Assembly: GCF_000340215.1 (NCBI RefSeq)
Contig: NW_006921538.1
Coordinates: forward strand, 1,054,001-1,118,000
DNA from: Pseudocercospora fijiensis CIRAD86
Taxonomy: Eukaryota > Ascomycota > Dothideomycetes > Mycosphaerellales > Mycosphaerellaceae
Direction of reading: 5' to 3'
Length of the DNA stretch: 64,000 bases
The position numbers and the translations under genes are program-made. Within the stretch, counting starts at the first letter, position 1. The number at the start of each line of letters is the position of its first letter. Under the pieces are notes generated by a model. It saw only the letters and a list, made by a program, of their open reading frames with translations, had not been told where the DNA came from and made no database searches. Below, piece by piece: positions 34,605 through 45,459 of this stretch.

Positions 34605-35875
34605 TACGCTTCCTTTCTAAAGGCCGCGCCCTCGTGGCCGGTCTTTGTTCTAATCTCAATCTCCGTTACTACTAACTTAGCAGGTCTAATAAGCCGCTTA
34701 GTCCGCGCTAAATTGAACGCACAACTACCGATTATGTAACTATGTTAAACCTTACCTCCGAATAATACAATGTATAACTCTAACTGCGCTATCCTTATAT
34801 ATAATAAAGTGAAGGGATATAAAGCTATAAGAATTGAGGGCTATCGACCAATCACAATACGAGCGCGTCTTCCCTGCTATAATAGGTAGACGTACGAGGT
34901 ATTGCAGCCCTACCTCCGCTCTAAGTAATGTCGTTCCGAGTTCTTTGCGTCTACTCTAAAAGACCTAGAAATGTCCGCTCCGAGGGTTTATCCGTTCCGA
35001 GGGTTGTTCTTATTGTTACGAGGACTATTACTATTCGTGGTTTCGCTAGCCCTAATTAGTTAGGTTTAGCAGCCTTTAAGTGTTAGCTAATTATATCTTT
35101 TTAAAAAACACAGCTCGTCTAGTTTCTATAGGTAAAGGCCATTGTAAGTATAGTAGTAGAGGTTCGCCTCGCTTAAAGGGTCGGAAAGATCGAGGAGTAA
35201 CCTATTGTCCGCAAGATCGACCCCGGCTAGCTTAGCTCTATAGTTTTGCCCTTAGTTAGTTAGTCTATTAGTCGCTCAATCTTTTAAGCGGCTTAAAGTT
35301 TTGATCAAAGTTTTGATCAAAGTTTTAATTAAAGGTGCCTTAGGCTCGTAGTATAGGTAAGGTTGTGTCTATAGGCGCAGCGACAACAGCAAGTAATGTT
35401 AATAATGGCAGCGCTAGTCGTCTTAGCGCTAACTTTACCTCCTTTAACCAACAATAACTCGGCAATACCGTTACTAATATAGCGGTGTCCTTCCTTTCTT
35501 AAATAGCAATACACTCCGCAACACTGTTACTAATATAGCCGCGCCGGCCGCGCCGTCCTTCGCTAGCTCGTAGCGCGACGCCATCGTCTTTATTACCGTT
35601 ATTCGTACGCGCGTACGCCCCTATCGATCGCTTAGGCCTTAGGGCCTCGACAGAATAAAGGAACAAGAGGGGCGCTAAGAGAAGGGTCTTATAGGGTGCG
35701 CTAGTGAAGAGGTAGATTCTATAATAGTGTAGTCTTATTGTCCTTTGTTGCTAACAATTGCTTGCCTCTAATTAGTTAGCTAATAGCACCCTAGGGGTAG
35801 CATTGATCCTAGGCCTTAATAGTAACATTATAGGCATTATAAGCTCTTGGCCTTCTTCGTGTTCTTTACGCTAGT

Positions 35876-37400
35876 CCAATACTCATCTAATAACTCAGTT
35901 ATGTCCTTAAACGAGTCTTTAGCCTCCTACGAGTCCTATTTAGGTAAATAGCCTTACTATCTTAATAGGTACTCCTTCTTGCCTTTCCTAGTCCGGTGCT
36001 ATAGGATACGTTCTACAGACTACAGCTCTTTACTATCCGCTAGTATGTCTTCGTATTTAGTAGGGGCTTTATCCCCCTCGCGCAGGCAATACAGCTTAAG
36101 GAGGGATACATAGAAGGTGTTATAGATAGTGTAATAAGGAGGAAGCTACAACTAATAGGCCTATGCGGAGGAGCCCTTAACTTCTCGAATGCGGAATGGA
36201 CTAATGTACCTTAGTGCTAGTTTAGGGCGTGTTTTGCTATTAGGTAATAGGTGTTTGCGGATGCGGAGGTTCTTCGTACTAAGCATAACTATATCGCCTT
36301 GTTTGAAGGTCATTAGCGTATAGTGTTTGTTATAGTAGGCCTTCTAATAGGCCTAGGCCTTTGCTAGTTTGTTAGCTATTATAGCGTGAATTTCTCGCAT
36401 CTTTTAAACCCTCTCAACAGCCGCTAGCGTCTCAGGTACCAGCACTTAACGCGCTTCTCTTTCCTTGCGCTCGGCCTCGAGCGAGGTAAATAGGTCTTAT
36501 AGTAAGGCGGCGTTCTGGCCTATTATAGCTATATATAGTAAAACCTTGGTAGATGAGTGTACACTATTGTTGTACACGAATTCTGCAGGCTATAGGAGAT
36601 TAACCCAGTTATTAGGGTTCTTATTAATGTAGCTGCGCAGGTACTGCTATAGCGTAGCATTCTGCCTTTCGGTTTGACTATCTGTTTATAGATAGAATGC
36701 TATAGATAGGCGATGCTTGAGTCTTAGCTACAGGCAAATCTTACTCTAATAATAAGATGTAAATATCGAGCCTCGGTTAGAGACTATCCCTTTAGGGGTC
36801 CCCTAATAGGTATAGAAGATGTTGTTCTACAGCGCTTCTGCTATATCAATAGCAGTCTAATCTTTCCGCGCCGGGATGTATCGAGCGCCCTTAGTAAATC
36901 GGTCTATAACGACTAGGATAGCGTTAAAGATGTCTTTGCTTCCTCTTCGCTTAGCAGGGGGAAGACCTGTAATAAAATCCATTGTAAGCTCTATAAATGG
37001 CTTATAAGGGATTGGTAATAAGGACAACTCGCTAAAAGGCTAATGCTTTAGTGCCTTAATACGTTGATATACGGCGCATGTGTTTACGTAGTCCTTTATA
37101 TCCCGCTTACTATTTAGCTAGTAGTATATGCGCGATAGTAGCTCGTGCGACCTCTCTATGCTATAGTAACTAGCAAGCTTACTATTATAGTGTCGCTTAA
37201 GAAGCTCTTGTCGGATCGAATGTTTAGCGGGGACATAGTATCTGCCCTTAAACTTCAAATAACCTTTGTTATCGATCGACTAGTTGTTACTCTTGCTAGA
37301 TCGAGTCTTTCGCCTACTCACAAGCTTGTCTATACGTTTAGCAGCAAAGGCGTCCCTCTACTAAGCCTGTAATAGCTTATCTATAAACGATTAACTATCC
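35876..37400 (-). pseudogene. Retrotransposon integrase and chromodomain
   Basis: The minus-strand frame reads SHELLSRIYY, DIKDYVNTC, then the integrase core TMDFITGLPPAKRRGSKD, VIDRFTKGARYIPARKD, VSNRGSIFT, and a C-terminal region with YTLMTFKQGDIVMLSTKNL. It finishes with a chromodomain (SVERIL, HRTRKGKKEYLLR, ITELLDEYW). In VSNRGS (about 36,775-36,780) the second acidic residue of the DDE triad is asparagine. Chromodomain tryptophans have become TAG. Chromodomains target such elements to heterochromatin. Confidence 0.9.
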
Positions 37401-37649
37401 CTATTTACAAGGTTATTTAACAGCACCCTCGCTATTAAACGAGGTACGCATTATATGCATCTAATAGCACTAGTAGCCGGATTAACTGTATTAGTGCTTT
37501 AATCGCTATTACTATATATAGCGATATCGACTAGGGAGTTATTATAACTTCTCCTATCTATGTCCTTGGCTCTTGCCTTAATACGCACTATTAATATAGT
37601 AAGAGCATTAATATGCTTCAAGCCGTCGCGGAGTCCGGTAAGCCGCTTA

Positions 37650-39178
37650 TCCTGCGCGTGCTTATTAATAATACGGGCTATAGCAATCTTATACTACAGG
37701 GTTAGAAACAATAAATTAATAGATTGCTAAGTCCCGCTGTCGTAATTAGGTCGCCTCGATAGGCTATTAGTAGGGTTGCTTACGCCTAGCCGATATAATA
37801 CATCAAAATCAAACCTAGCGAGGTAGACGGCCTATCTAGCCTGTCGACCTATAACTCTAGTAACCTTAGTAATGCTACGGAGGTTGTTATAGTCTATATA
37901 GACCTATATCGTATGTTAGGCCCTATCGAGGTAATGCCTCTAATGCTTAAAGGCCTCGATAATAGCTAAGAGCTCTTGCTCGTAGGTCTCGTAGCGACGC
38001 TCTACATCGATTATCTTTCGTAAAAAGAAGGCAATTAGGTGCTAGTAATAGTCCTCATCTGATTGCTAGGATATAATAGCCGATATAGCGAACTGTAAAG
38101 CGTCAGTCTCAATACGGATCTACTTGCTTAGTATAAAATAGTGTAGTAAGGGGACATTAGTAAAGCGTTGCTTTAGGCCGTTAAAAGCGGCTTGTGCTCT
38201 ATTAGTCTATTTGAACTCTCTAGTTAGGTTGGCCTTGGTTTTAGTAAGCTCAGTTAGGGGCATTACATACCGTAAATAGCTCTTAATAAAGCGGCGGTAG
38301 AAATTAGCGAAACCGAGGAACGATTAAAGCTCCTTAATAGACGTAGGAACAGGCCATTTAGTAATGGTTTTGATCCGATTAGGATTAGCCTTAACACCCT
38401 CGGTTGAAATAAGGAAGCTAAGGAATAACACCTCCTTAGCAGCAAAGGTACATTTAGAAGGCTTGCAATATAGTCTATAGGCTCGTAGGCGATCGAGTAC
38501 CTTACGGACTATAGCCTAGTGCTCCGCAATGTCAGGTAAGTGTGTGTAAACTAGGATGTTATCTAGGTAAACTATACAGAGATAGTCTAATAGGCCCGAA
38601 AGGGCCCGATTAATATAGGACTAGAATGTTACGGGGGCGTTAGCTAAGCCGAATAGCATAACCAAGTACTCGAAATAGCTATAGCGAGTACGGAAGGCTG
38701 TTTTCTATTCGTCACCCTTACGAATGCGGATACGATAGTACGCATCCTTAATGTCTAGTGTAGTATAGAAGTAGGCACTAGAAAGGCGATCGAGGGTCTT
38801 ATTAATAAGAGGAAGTGGACAGCGATCTTTGATAGTAACAGCATTAAGCCTACGATAATCGATACAGAGGCGCAGGCTACTATCCTTCTTTAGTACGAAC
38901 AGGATAGGGGCACTAGTAGGGCTGTTACTATACCGTATCCGGCTATTAGCTAGGTTTTCCTCTAGGTACTTACGCAACACAGCAAGCTCTCGTTCACTAA
39001 GGTTATAGAGGGGTCCAAAAGGGACCTCTTTGCCCTCTATAATATCAATCTTATAATCCGTCTCTTTAAACATAGGTAATGTCGATGCTAAGTGGTGTTT
39101 GAATACATTAATGTAGGTCTCTCGAATAGGTTCTAGTATGCGCTCAAGCTGTTTAGGATCTATGCTATTAGGGGGCAC
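37650..39178 (-). pseudogene. Retrotransposon reverse transcriptase and RNase H
   Basis: Open for 157 codons at 39,178-38,705 with [40 protein letters not shown] and [13 protein letters not shown], the first RT motifs. It continues after a stop with YLVMLFGLANAP and YLDNILVYT (about 38,553-38,578), where the catalytic YxDD box reads DN. Then come the connection region and RNase H (ETDALQFAISAIISQ; YEQELLAIIEAFKH). Typical gypsy order and spacing. Confidence 0.92.
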
Positions 39179-39520
39179 TAGTTCATCGTTATTACTACCG
39201 AGCAGGTCGGCAGTTAGATTAGCGGAGGCGGGAGTTAGGTTGCTAATAAACAGGACCCTAATATTATTAGGACACTCGCTAATATCGATGTGTTTAATGT
39301 CCTCTTTCCTAGCGATTCCAAATCGCTATTGTTAACTGCCTAAGTCTATAACTATAGCATAGTACTTAAGAACAGGGTTGCTAATAATAATGTTAGATAG
39401 GAGGCTGTCTATGTCTACTGCGTAGGTAGTAAAGTTTAGTAGGCGTTCATTGCCGAGGTCGTCTCTTAGGGCTATATAGATATAGTAGGCTCCGTAGGTT
39501 AAGTGCCGAGCGTTATTAAA

Positions 39521-39715
39521 CTAAGCAAGGGTTAGCAGGTTAGTCCTAGGCAGTTGTCGAAGGTCTAATTGCTTAGCTAGGCGATAGCTAATAAGGGCAC
39601 TAACTGAATTTCCTAGATCTAGTATAACCTTAGTCTTATAGTTAGTTCTATGTGTATCCGATACGAGACAGGTGCGTATAATAGCTAGTACAATGTCGAT
39701 AGTCTTACGCCGCAC
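39521..39715 (-). pseudogene. Retrotransposon aspartic protease region
   Basis: A 64-codon open piece with TKVILDLGNSVSALISYRLA, which aligns by position with the D-S/T-G active-site loop of retroviral proteases but has leucine in the central position. It lies between the zinc knuckle and reverse transcriptase as expected. Confidence 0.7.
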
Positions 39716-39829
39716 AAGGCTAACAGTTGGTGCGGCGCTTATTCTTTTTTCGAAGGTTAGCCTACAGGGGTAGCGTTGGCTACTAAAAGGTGCTTTCGGT
39801 GCTTAGCGGCAGTACGATCGACTCGGGCC

Positions 39830-41118
39830 TAGTCTCGAGGCCTATTACATTAGCCTAGTAAATAAGTGGTGCTATTACAATTGAAGCACTTATATCTAGT
39901 TAGGGCACCGCTAGGTCCGCTCGAATTAGTGCTAGAATTGGATAAACGATTAGGGGTATATAGAAATAAGCCCCTTCCTTGTCCTCTTCCTCGCTAGAGG
40001 TTTCTACCGCGGTATCGGCCCCTACCTCTTCTACGTTAGTCGTTACTATTTCTATTGTTAGCAGTGTTAGTTTAGGGAGTACCTCCTTAGTTTCTACCGC
40101 GGCTACGGTTAGTAGATAGTCGTATCTTAGATTCTAACCGTTGCTATAGCTGTACTGCACGCTCTATAGTCTCTACTTTAACTATAAATTGAATACGTAT
40201 AAGATTAGCCTATTCGAACACACGGCGGCGGTCCAATTCAAGGACTAGTTCCTATCTTAGTTTAGGTCGTATCTCAGATATCCAGATAGAGTCGGTCTTA
40301 GGTAGCAAATCGTCCTTAAGGGTCTTTAGATAGGCCTCGAAGGATCGAGAGGTTTGGTCGGCCTTTTGCTTAGCACGTAGGTATTGGTCTTAGGCGTGCT
40401 GCTAGCGCAATATAGGGTTGCTAAGGGTGTTTAGCATAATAGTCTTATAATCCTGCTATTGAACAGCGGTCTAGTCGTAAAGGGAATCAAAATAGTTATC
40501 CTATGTACGTTTTAGGTCGCTATTAATGTACTGCATAGCGTATACGACTAAGGAATAGTCGTCTAGTAGCGCCCTTAGTGCATTGCGCTAGTTCAACTCA
40601 CAATTACGTATATAATCATTGTACTGCTTGCGGCTAGAGCTATTAAATACGGTACAGTCCTTGAGTTTAGCATCCTTCTTCTAGACAGGTAGCGAGGAAG
40701 GTCCTACTGTTAGTTCTAGTCTAGCAGTAGTTGTTAAGGCTTCCTATAGGCGGCGAATCTCGAGGAGATTATCCTTTAACTGTTATTCTTAACGCAAGGT
40801 AGTAAGCCTGTTTTAGGTAGCTTCTTGAAGTCTCGCTACTAGCTAGGGGCCAAAGGCTAGTTAGCTATATCGTCGATTAACAATGTTGTTAAGTATGTCG
40901 TTAATAGGCAACTCTAGGTCGTTACCTAGAACTACAGGTTCTTCGGCAGGCCTAGCAGCAGGTTCTTTAGCAGGCACCTTAGTAGGAGGCACTTTAGTAG
41001 GCACTTTAGTAGGAGGCGCTTTAGCAGGCACTATGCTGCTAGCGTTATCGTTGCCGGCGCTGCTAGCGGCAGTACGGTTGTTGTTTCGTAATAAACCGGC
41101 TATTGTAAGGGGCGACAC
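39830..41118 (-). pseudogene. Retrotransposon Gag with degenerate zinc knuckle
   Basis: Starts at the ATG 41,118 (MSPLTIAGLLRNNNRTAASS) with a KVPPTKVPAKEPAA linker. It continues with TAG/TAA stops through SRKQYNDYIRNCEL, KADQTSRSFEAYLKTLKDDL and RGRGRYRGRN to a CX2CX4-X-X4C knuckle at about 39,848-39,889. In that knuckle the histidine ligand is tyrosine (TAT) and the residue before the last cysteine is TAA. Confidence 0.8.
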
Positions 41119-41375
41119 TAATAATATATTATTAGCCCCTAAGATGCGGATGTGGCGGAATTAGTAGATATCGGCTTAGTATGCTTAACTTAGTGTAATA
41201 GGCCGTATAGAAGGCCTTGCTTGATAATTGGTACGGTTGTTTCGATAGAATAGTATGTATAGGTCCCGTTCTTCGGGCGTAATATAGTCAAATCGATGGT
41301 TTTCGTAGCTACACCGCTAAAAGCTTGAAATAAGGACTATCTAGCTGCTGCCCTTAAAGGGTGGATCGAATACTA

Positions 41376-41572
41376 TATAAGAAGGGTATATTAGCAGGTA
41401 GATAGGGTAGTAGTGAATTAGTGTAGTATTCGATAGAGATCTAAGAGGAGAGGGAGGAAGGCAGGCAAGTTGGCCTAACGCTAAGCGCTAAGCCCTACCT
41501 AAGGCATCGAGACCCTAGCTTCACTCGAGCCCGGTTATATACCAATCACGTGTAACCTCTTTAGTCCTAACA
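41376..41572 (-). repeat. 5' LTR
   Basis: 197 bp; on the minus strand it starts TGTTAGGACTAAAGAGG. Same length as the other LTR. Confidence 0.93.
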
Positions 41573-41577
41573 GTAAC
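41573..41577 (+). repeat. Target-site duplication (right), GTAAC
   Basis: Same five bases as 34,403-34,407. Confidence 0.9.
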
Positions 41578-44500
41578 GGTCGTAGGGCGGGCGTAGGGCT
41601 TAGACTTCCGGTTAGGCGTTATAACGGTCGTAGATATAGCGGTAGGCTAGGCTCGATATCCCGTAATTGTAAACGTGTTTCCTATTCTAGGAGGGTCCTC
41701 CGGGTAGGAATTGTTCTAACCTAAGCTCTAGCGGCGCGATGCGCATTATTGACCCTAGTAGTACGCTTATCCTTACTGTTACTCCTATGCTTATAGAGAT
41801 TGCTAGAGGCCTGCTCTTAGTACGCTAGCCTTATAGCCTTTTCCTGTTTATATCTAGTCTTCTTTATAACTACGGCTATTAGTACGGGCATAAATCTGCT
41901 AATAGGTAGCTCTTACCTTGCTTCTATAGTGCCCTCTCGTATCTAGACTAGATAGAGACATTTACTAACGTATGCTTTACGCGGTAGTCGGTCCAACCCT
42001 AGAACTAATCGATATCGCGCATATCTATAGTCGTAGCTCTAGAAATACCTATTATTAAAGGTAGGTCGGTTCCGAATAAGTATAACTTATATCCCGTCTG
42101 TTCGTTAGCATTTGTATCCGCCCGTCTGCTTCTATATATATCCTTGTTTATAAGCGTATACTCGGGGTTAAGCGCGGCTGCAATAACATCGTTTTTCTTA
42201 TTCGTCGCCTAGTTACGGAGATCTTTGTTCCGGGACCCTACATATATTAGCGAATGTCTATAGCTATATATATAGACGTACGTTAGAGGATGCCGATAAT
42301 CGTATAGTACTCCTGCCTACTCGGAGCGTCGATAAGGGATAGTATATCTTCTCGCTCTTTTATAGTAACCCTACTACGCTATTTGCTTATAACCTTGTCT
42401 ACGTTCCTAATGAAGTATATACGACAGAGCATAAGTATATACTGTAGGTAATACTCCGCCGTATAGAGGGGGTCGATTTCGTATAGGTAGAGACTAAGGC
42501 CTATAGGTTAGCATAGGTACGGGCATAGGCTAGGGCATAGATACTAGCATATTAGCACCCGAGCTAATCGACTGCGACACAGTGCTACCCGTCCGTATCC
42601 CCGTAGATATGTGCCTACCTACATCTGCCTACACCTACGACAGCCGCTAAGGTCGTAAATAGGCGCTTCTATACGAGATAATATATCCGATTAGTATTCT
42701 TCTCGTTGCAGATAACCCGAGCTAAGGTAAAGACTATCTTGTTAGTAGGTATATAGCTATAGGTTAGCCTATATATACGCTTTCCATTCTAACCTAACTT
42801 AACCGCAAAGATAACCTCGTTTATATTAGATCCTACGATACGTTTATAGGACATATCGACGTCGAATAACTAGAGAGACGTAAAGATCTCTGCTTGTTCC
42901 CTATAAAAGCATACCACTGTCTATATGCCTATAGGGGAGATATATACGTCTTAGATATATTACTACTAAATTAGCGTATGTTAGTATCTATAGCTATAGA
43001 TAAGGACGTATAGTCTTCGGGTTGAGTTTCTGCTGTTTGTATACCCATTCTACTACGTTAATATCGCGAAGGTAACTATACTCCGTATACTTAAGCTTTA
43101 CTATTATCGCGGTTAAGCGCGAAGTATTGTTCAAAGCAATATAGAGCTTAGCAAGTAATAGTACCCCTTTTTTATTAAGGAACTGCTACAATATCGGATA
43201 GACCTAGAATCGGGCTAAGGACTACGTAAGCGGAAGTCTATAGGTATAGCTATATATATACCCGTTGTTAGGTCCGGCGAAATGCACTTCTTAATTAATT
43301 CCTTTAGCTCTTCCTCGATAAGAGCAGGGACTTTCGTCGGAGGGGGTAGTATATGCGTATATTTGCCCCGAGATACGATTATTATATAGGGCGTCCTTAT
43401 AGGATCGCGCGGGACGATGAAATCGAACTTGACCTTATACTCTTACGTAACGAGCTTGCCCTGCCCTTATAGGTAATCGACTTCTACGCGGTATTAGCTA
43501 ATCTATGCCTATAGGTCTAGACGTACCTACGGCATGTCGTATAAACCACCTTTATCGGCTTAACAACCGTATAAACGTTAGTCGGACCTGCTAGTAGATT
43601 TTAGAAGAAGTCCTTAAGTATATCGATTAACTATTTCCCTTCTTTTAGAATAACTTAGCGGAAGTATAATAGTCGTAGGTATGCATAGTAGTTGGTATAT
43701 ACGAGTGAGTACTAGTAATAACCAGCTAGCGTCTATACAGTTAGCTATAGATATGCCTATATATATAACTAATTACTTATAGGCGTCTCTGCCTCCTCGT
43801 ACGTTAAACTACAATCTTCGCGTTAATCGTCGCAGGCTTTTCTCGACCGGAATCTTGCTTATGCTGTATACTAAAGCCTATACCCGTAGATTAGTACTCG
43901 GTAAACTATCCAACTACGGATATATATACGTATATAAGTTCTCTACCCGGTATTGCGTCTCTTCTCCTCTTAGTACGAATATCCTTACGAGCGGAGGTAT
44001 AGAATTAACCCTCTAGTTTAGGTACTCGTCCGTAAGGCGATAGTACGCAGCGCCCTCCCGGAGATATAAGCAAGCATATTAACATATCTTAACACCGCTA
44101 CAATTCTTCCGTACCTAAATACAGGATACGCTATTAAAGTACGACGCTTTAGTTTCCTTCGGGGAATAGGGCTGCCTTGCCCTATATTGCATCTAATATA
44201 TATTAGCATATATATAACAATATACACGCCTATATATACTCTATATTCAAGAACGGCTAGAATCTTTATAACGTTCTCTAAGATAAGATCGGTATAGTTA
44301 TAGTAATCCGCAAGTAGAACGATATATATATAGCTATAGTTATAACTACTTAGGTATTCTAGTATCGTAGCAATATATTCGATATGCTTGATAGAAAGCG
44401 GGGTATATATAGCATTTGTAATAAGGGTAGGCCCGGGTCGAGGAAGTAGCTAAGTCTTATTAGAAAGTATAGGTATACTATTAGCTATAGCTAAGCCTAT

Positions 44501-44820
44501 AATGTTGCTTTCTAGCTACTTGTCTTCTATAGTCTCTAAGGCGATGCGATCTTCTTCCGCAAGTATTCCTAACGTAAAGATATTAGAGGCCTATATCTCG
44601 GTAAGCTAAAGGGTATATATATCTATATGCTTATATATACGCGCTCGTTAATAGACTCGGTATGCGAGATAAGCTTATTAGAATATTTATGTTTATAATC
44701 TTCCTATATATAGGGAAGAAAGGTTAATAGAGTCTCTATAGCTTTAGTCGGTGCTTTAGATAGTAGTTTTGTTCGGTGCTCGTAATCTGTATAGTCTAAG
44801 AAGCGGGCATTCGTATAGTA
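41573..44820 (-). pseudogene. 5' part of relic gene C (large transposase-like protein)
   Basis: Read leftwards from about 44,810. Many short exons carry RIP-type stops and introns with recognisable GT/AG ends. Segments include SIKHIEYIATILEYLSS, LADYYNYTDLILENVIKIL, PYIIIVSRGKYTHILPPPTK, EEELKELIKKCISPDLT, a core with FDVDMSYKRIVGSNINEVIF, YYLQYILMLCRIYFIRNVDK, a NKKNDVIAAALNPEY segment, and RADTNANEQTGYKLYLFG. From memory these resemble a large repetitive family of fungal transposase-like proteins with a NAxEQxH.K..G-type motif. I cannot name it securely (MULE-like is one possibility). The frame continues at 34,407 beyond the retrotransposon. Confidence 0.55.
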
Positions 44821-44928
44821 GAAGGAAAGGGAAGGGAAAGAATTAGTCGATTAGTAGGAAAGTAGATACGTAGGCGCTAATTTGCGGCTAACTATATACA
44901 CGGTCACGCACAGACTCGGCTATACGGA

Positions 44929-44959
44929 CGTTGGTCAACTCCGCTTTTAGCGTGGTCAA
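44929..44959 (-). repeat. Right terminal inverted repeat
   Basis: Reverse complement begins TTGACCACGCTAAAAGCG. See the left copy at 13,131-13,161. Normal-composition DNA resumes immediately to its right. Confidence 0.85.
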
Positions 44960-44973
44960 CCGCAGATTTCTCT

Positions 44974-44991
44974 GCAACTTGACATGAGTCA
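44974..44991 (+). repeat. Right flanking direct repeat (possible target duplication)
   Basis: GCAACTTGACATGAGTCA, 16/18 identical to 13,106-13,123. Read in the invertase frame it continues QLDMSHKKRWSER to a TAG at 45,014-45,016, which could be the original end of the invertase. That is an inference. Confidence 0.45.
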
Positions 44992-45459
44992 TAAGAAGAG
45001 ATGGAGTGAGAGGTAGAGGAAGGCGTATTCGAATCGCTAATCAGGTCTTACAGCTAGACTTGTCGGTGTTCGCCTCCGTAACACCTTCGCTTACATATCT
45101 GTCCGATTTGACGATCGCGTCGTGCAACTAGCTGGTGTGCATCGCCTATCGCGTCATCTGGCCAGCCATGTCGGCCCAGCTAACTCAAGCTCTGACGCCA
45201 GCGCTAAAGCAGGCCTGACATGTCGAGCATGTGTATTGCCAAGCCACTCTACGAGACTGACAAAAGCTAGTTGTGCGACTTCACGATCCAACCAAGTCTA
45301 CTCATTCGTGCTGCCAATCGTGAATCGCACCGAAAGCCATTGCTATACATTGAGACGGTAGCTAGTTGTACGACGCCGGACACTTATCAATAAGTCATTC
45401 TCATATTTTCATTCTCTGCCAGAAGCGAGGAGGCGGCGACAAAACTATCTTCGAGCTGT
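44992..45459. other. Intergenic, no supported gene
   Basis: Ordinary composition, with only short open frames lacking support. Confidence 0.4.

Larger units (their letters stand above)
34408..41572 (-). mobile_element. Complete Ty3/gypsy LTR retrotransposon (chromovirus), inactive
   Basis: 7,165 bp with 197-bp LTRs at both ends (TG...CA termini in the unmutated state) and a perfect GTAAC target duplication. Transcribed leftwards. On the minus strand the order is Gag with zinc knuckle, protease, reverse transcriptase, RNase H, integrase, chromodomain, which defines a chromovirus of the Ty3/gypsy group. All domains carry TAG/TAA stops and catalytic substitutions explained by CpA/TpG transitions. 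It is inserted into relic gene C. It is less degraded than its surroundings, which fits a later insertion. Confidence 0.95.
13131..44959. mobile_element. Composite RIP-degraded transposon island with terminal inverted repeats
   Basis: A 31.8 kb block whose composition switches sharply at both ends from ordinary coding-type DNA to TpA-rich, CpA/TpG-poor DNA. Every recognisable gene in it has multiple TAG/TAA stops. Both ends carry the same 31-bp inverted repeat (29/31 matches), placed exactly where the composition changes. Gene A reads inward from the left end and gene C inward from the right end. Nested inside are a large palindrome, a satellite array and a complete LTR retrotransposon. It may be one long element enlarged by nested insertions, or two copies of one element family in tandem with others between them. 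Confidence 0.75.

Noticed and set aside
13131..44959. Starship-type giant element
   Set aside because: No DUF3435 tyrosine-recombinase captain motif was seen at either end, and the ends are inverted repeats with A/C-type genes. A profile search could still change this.
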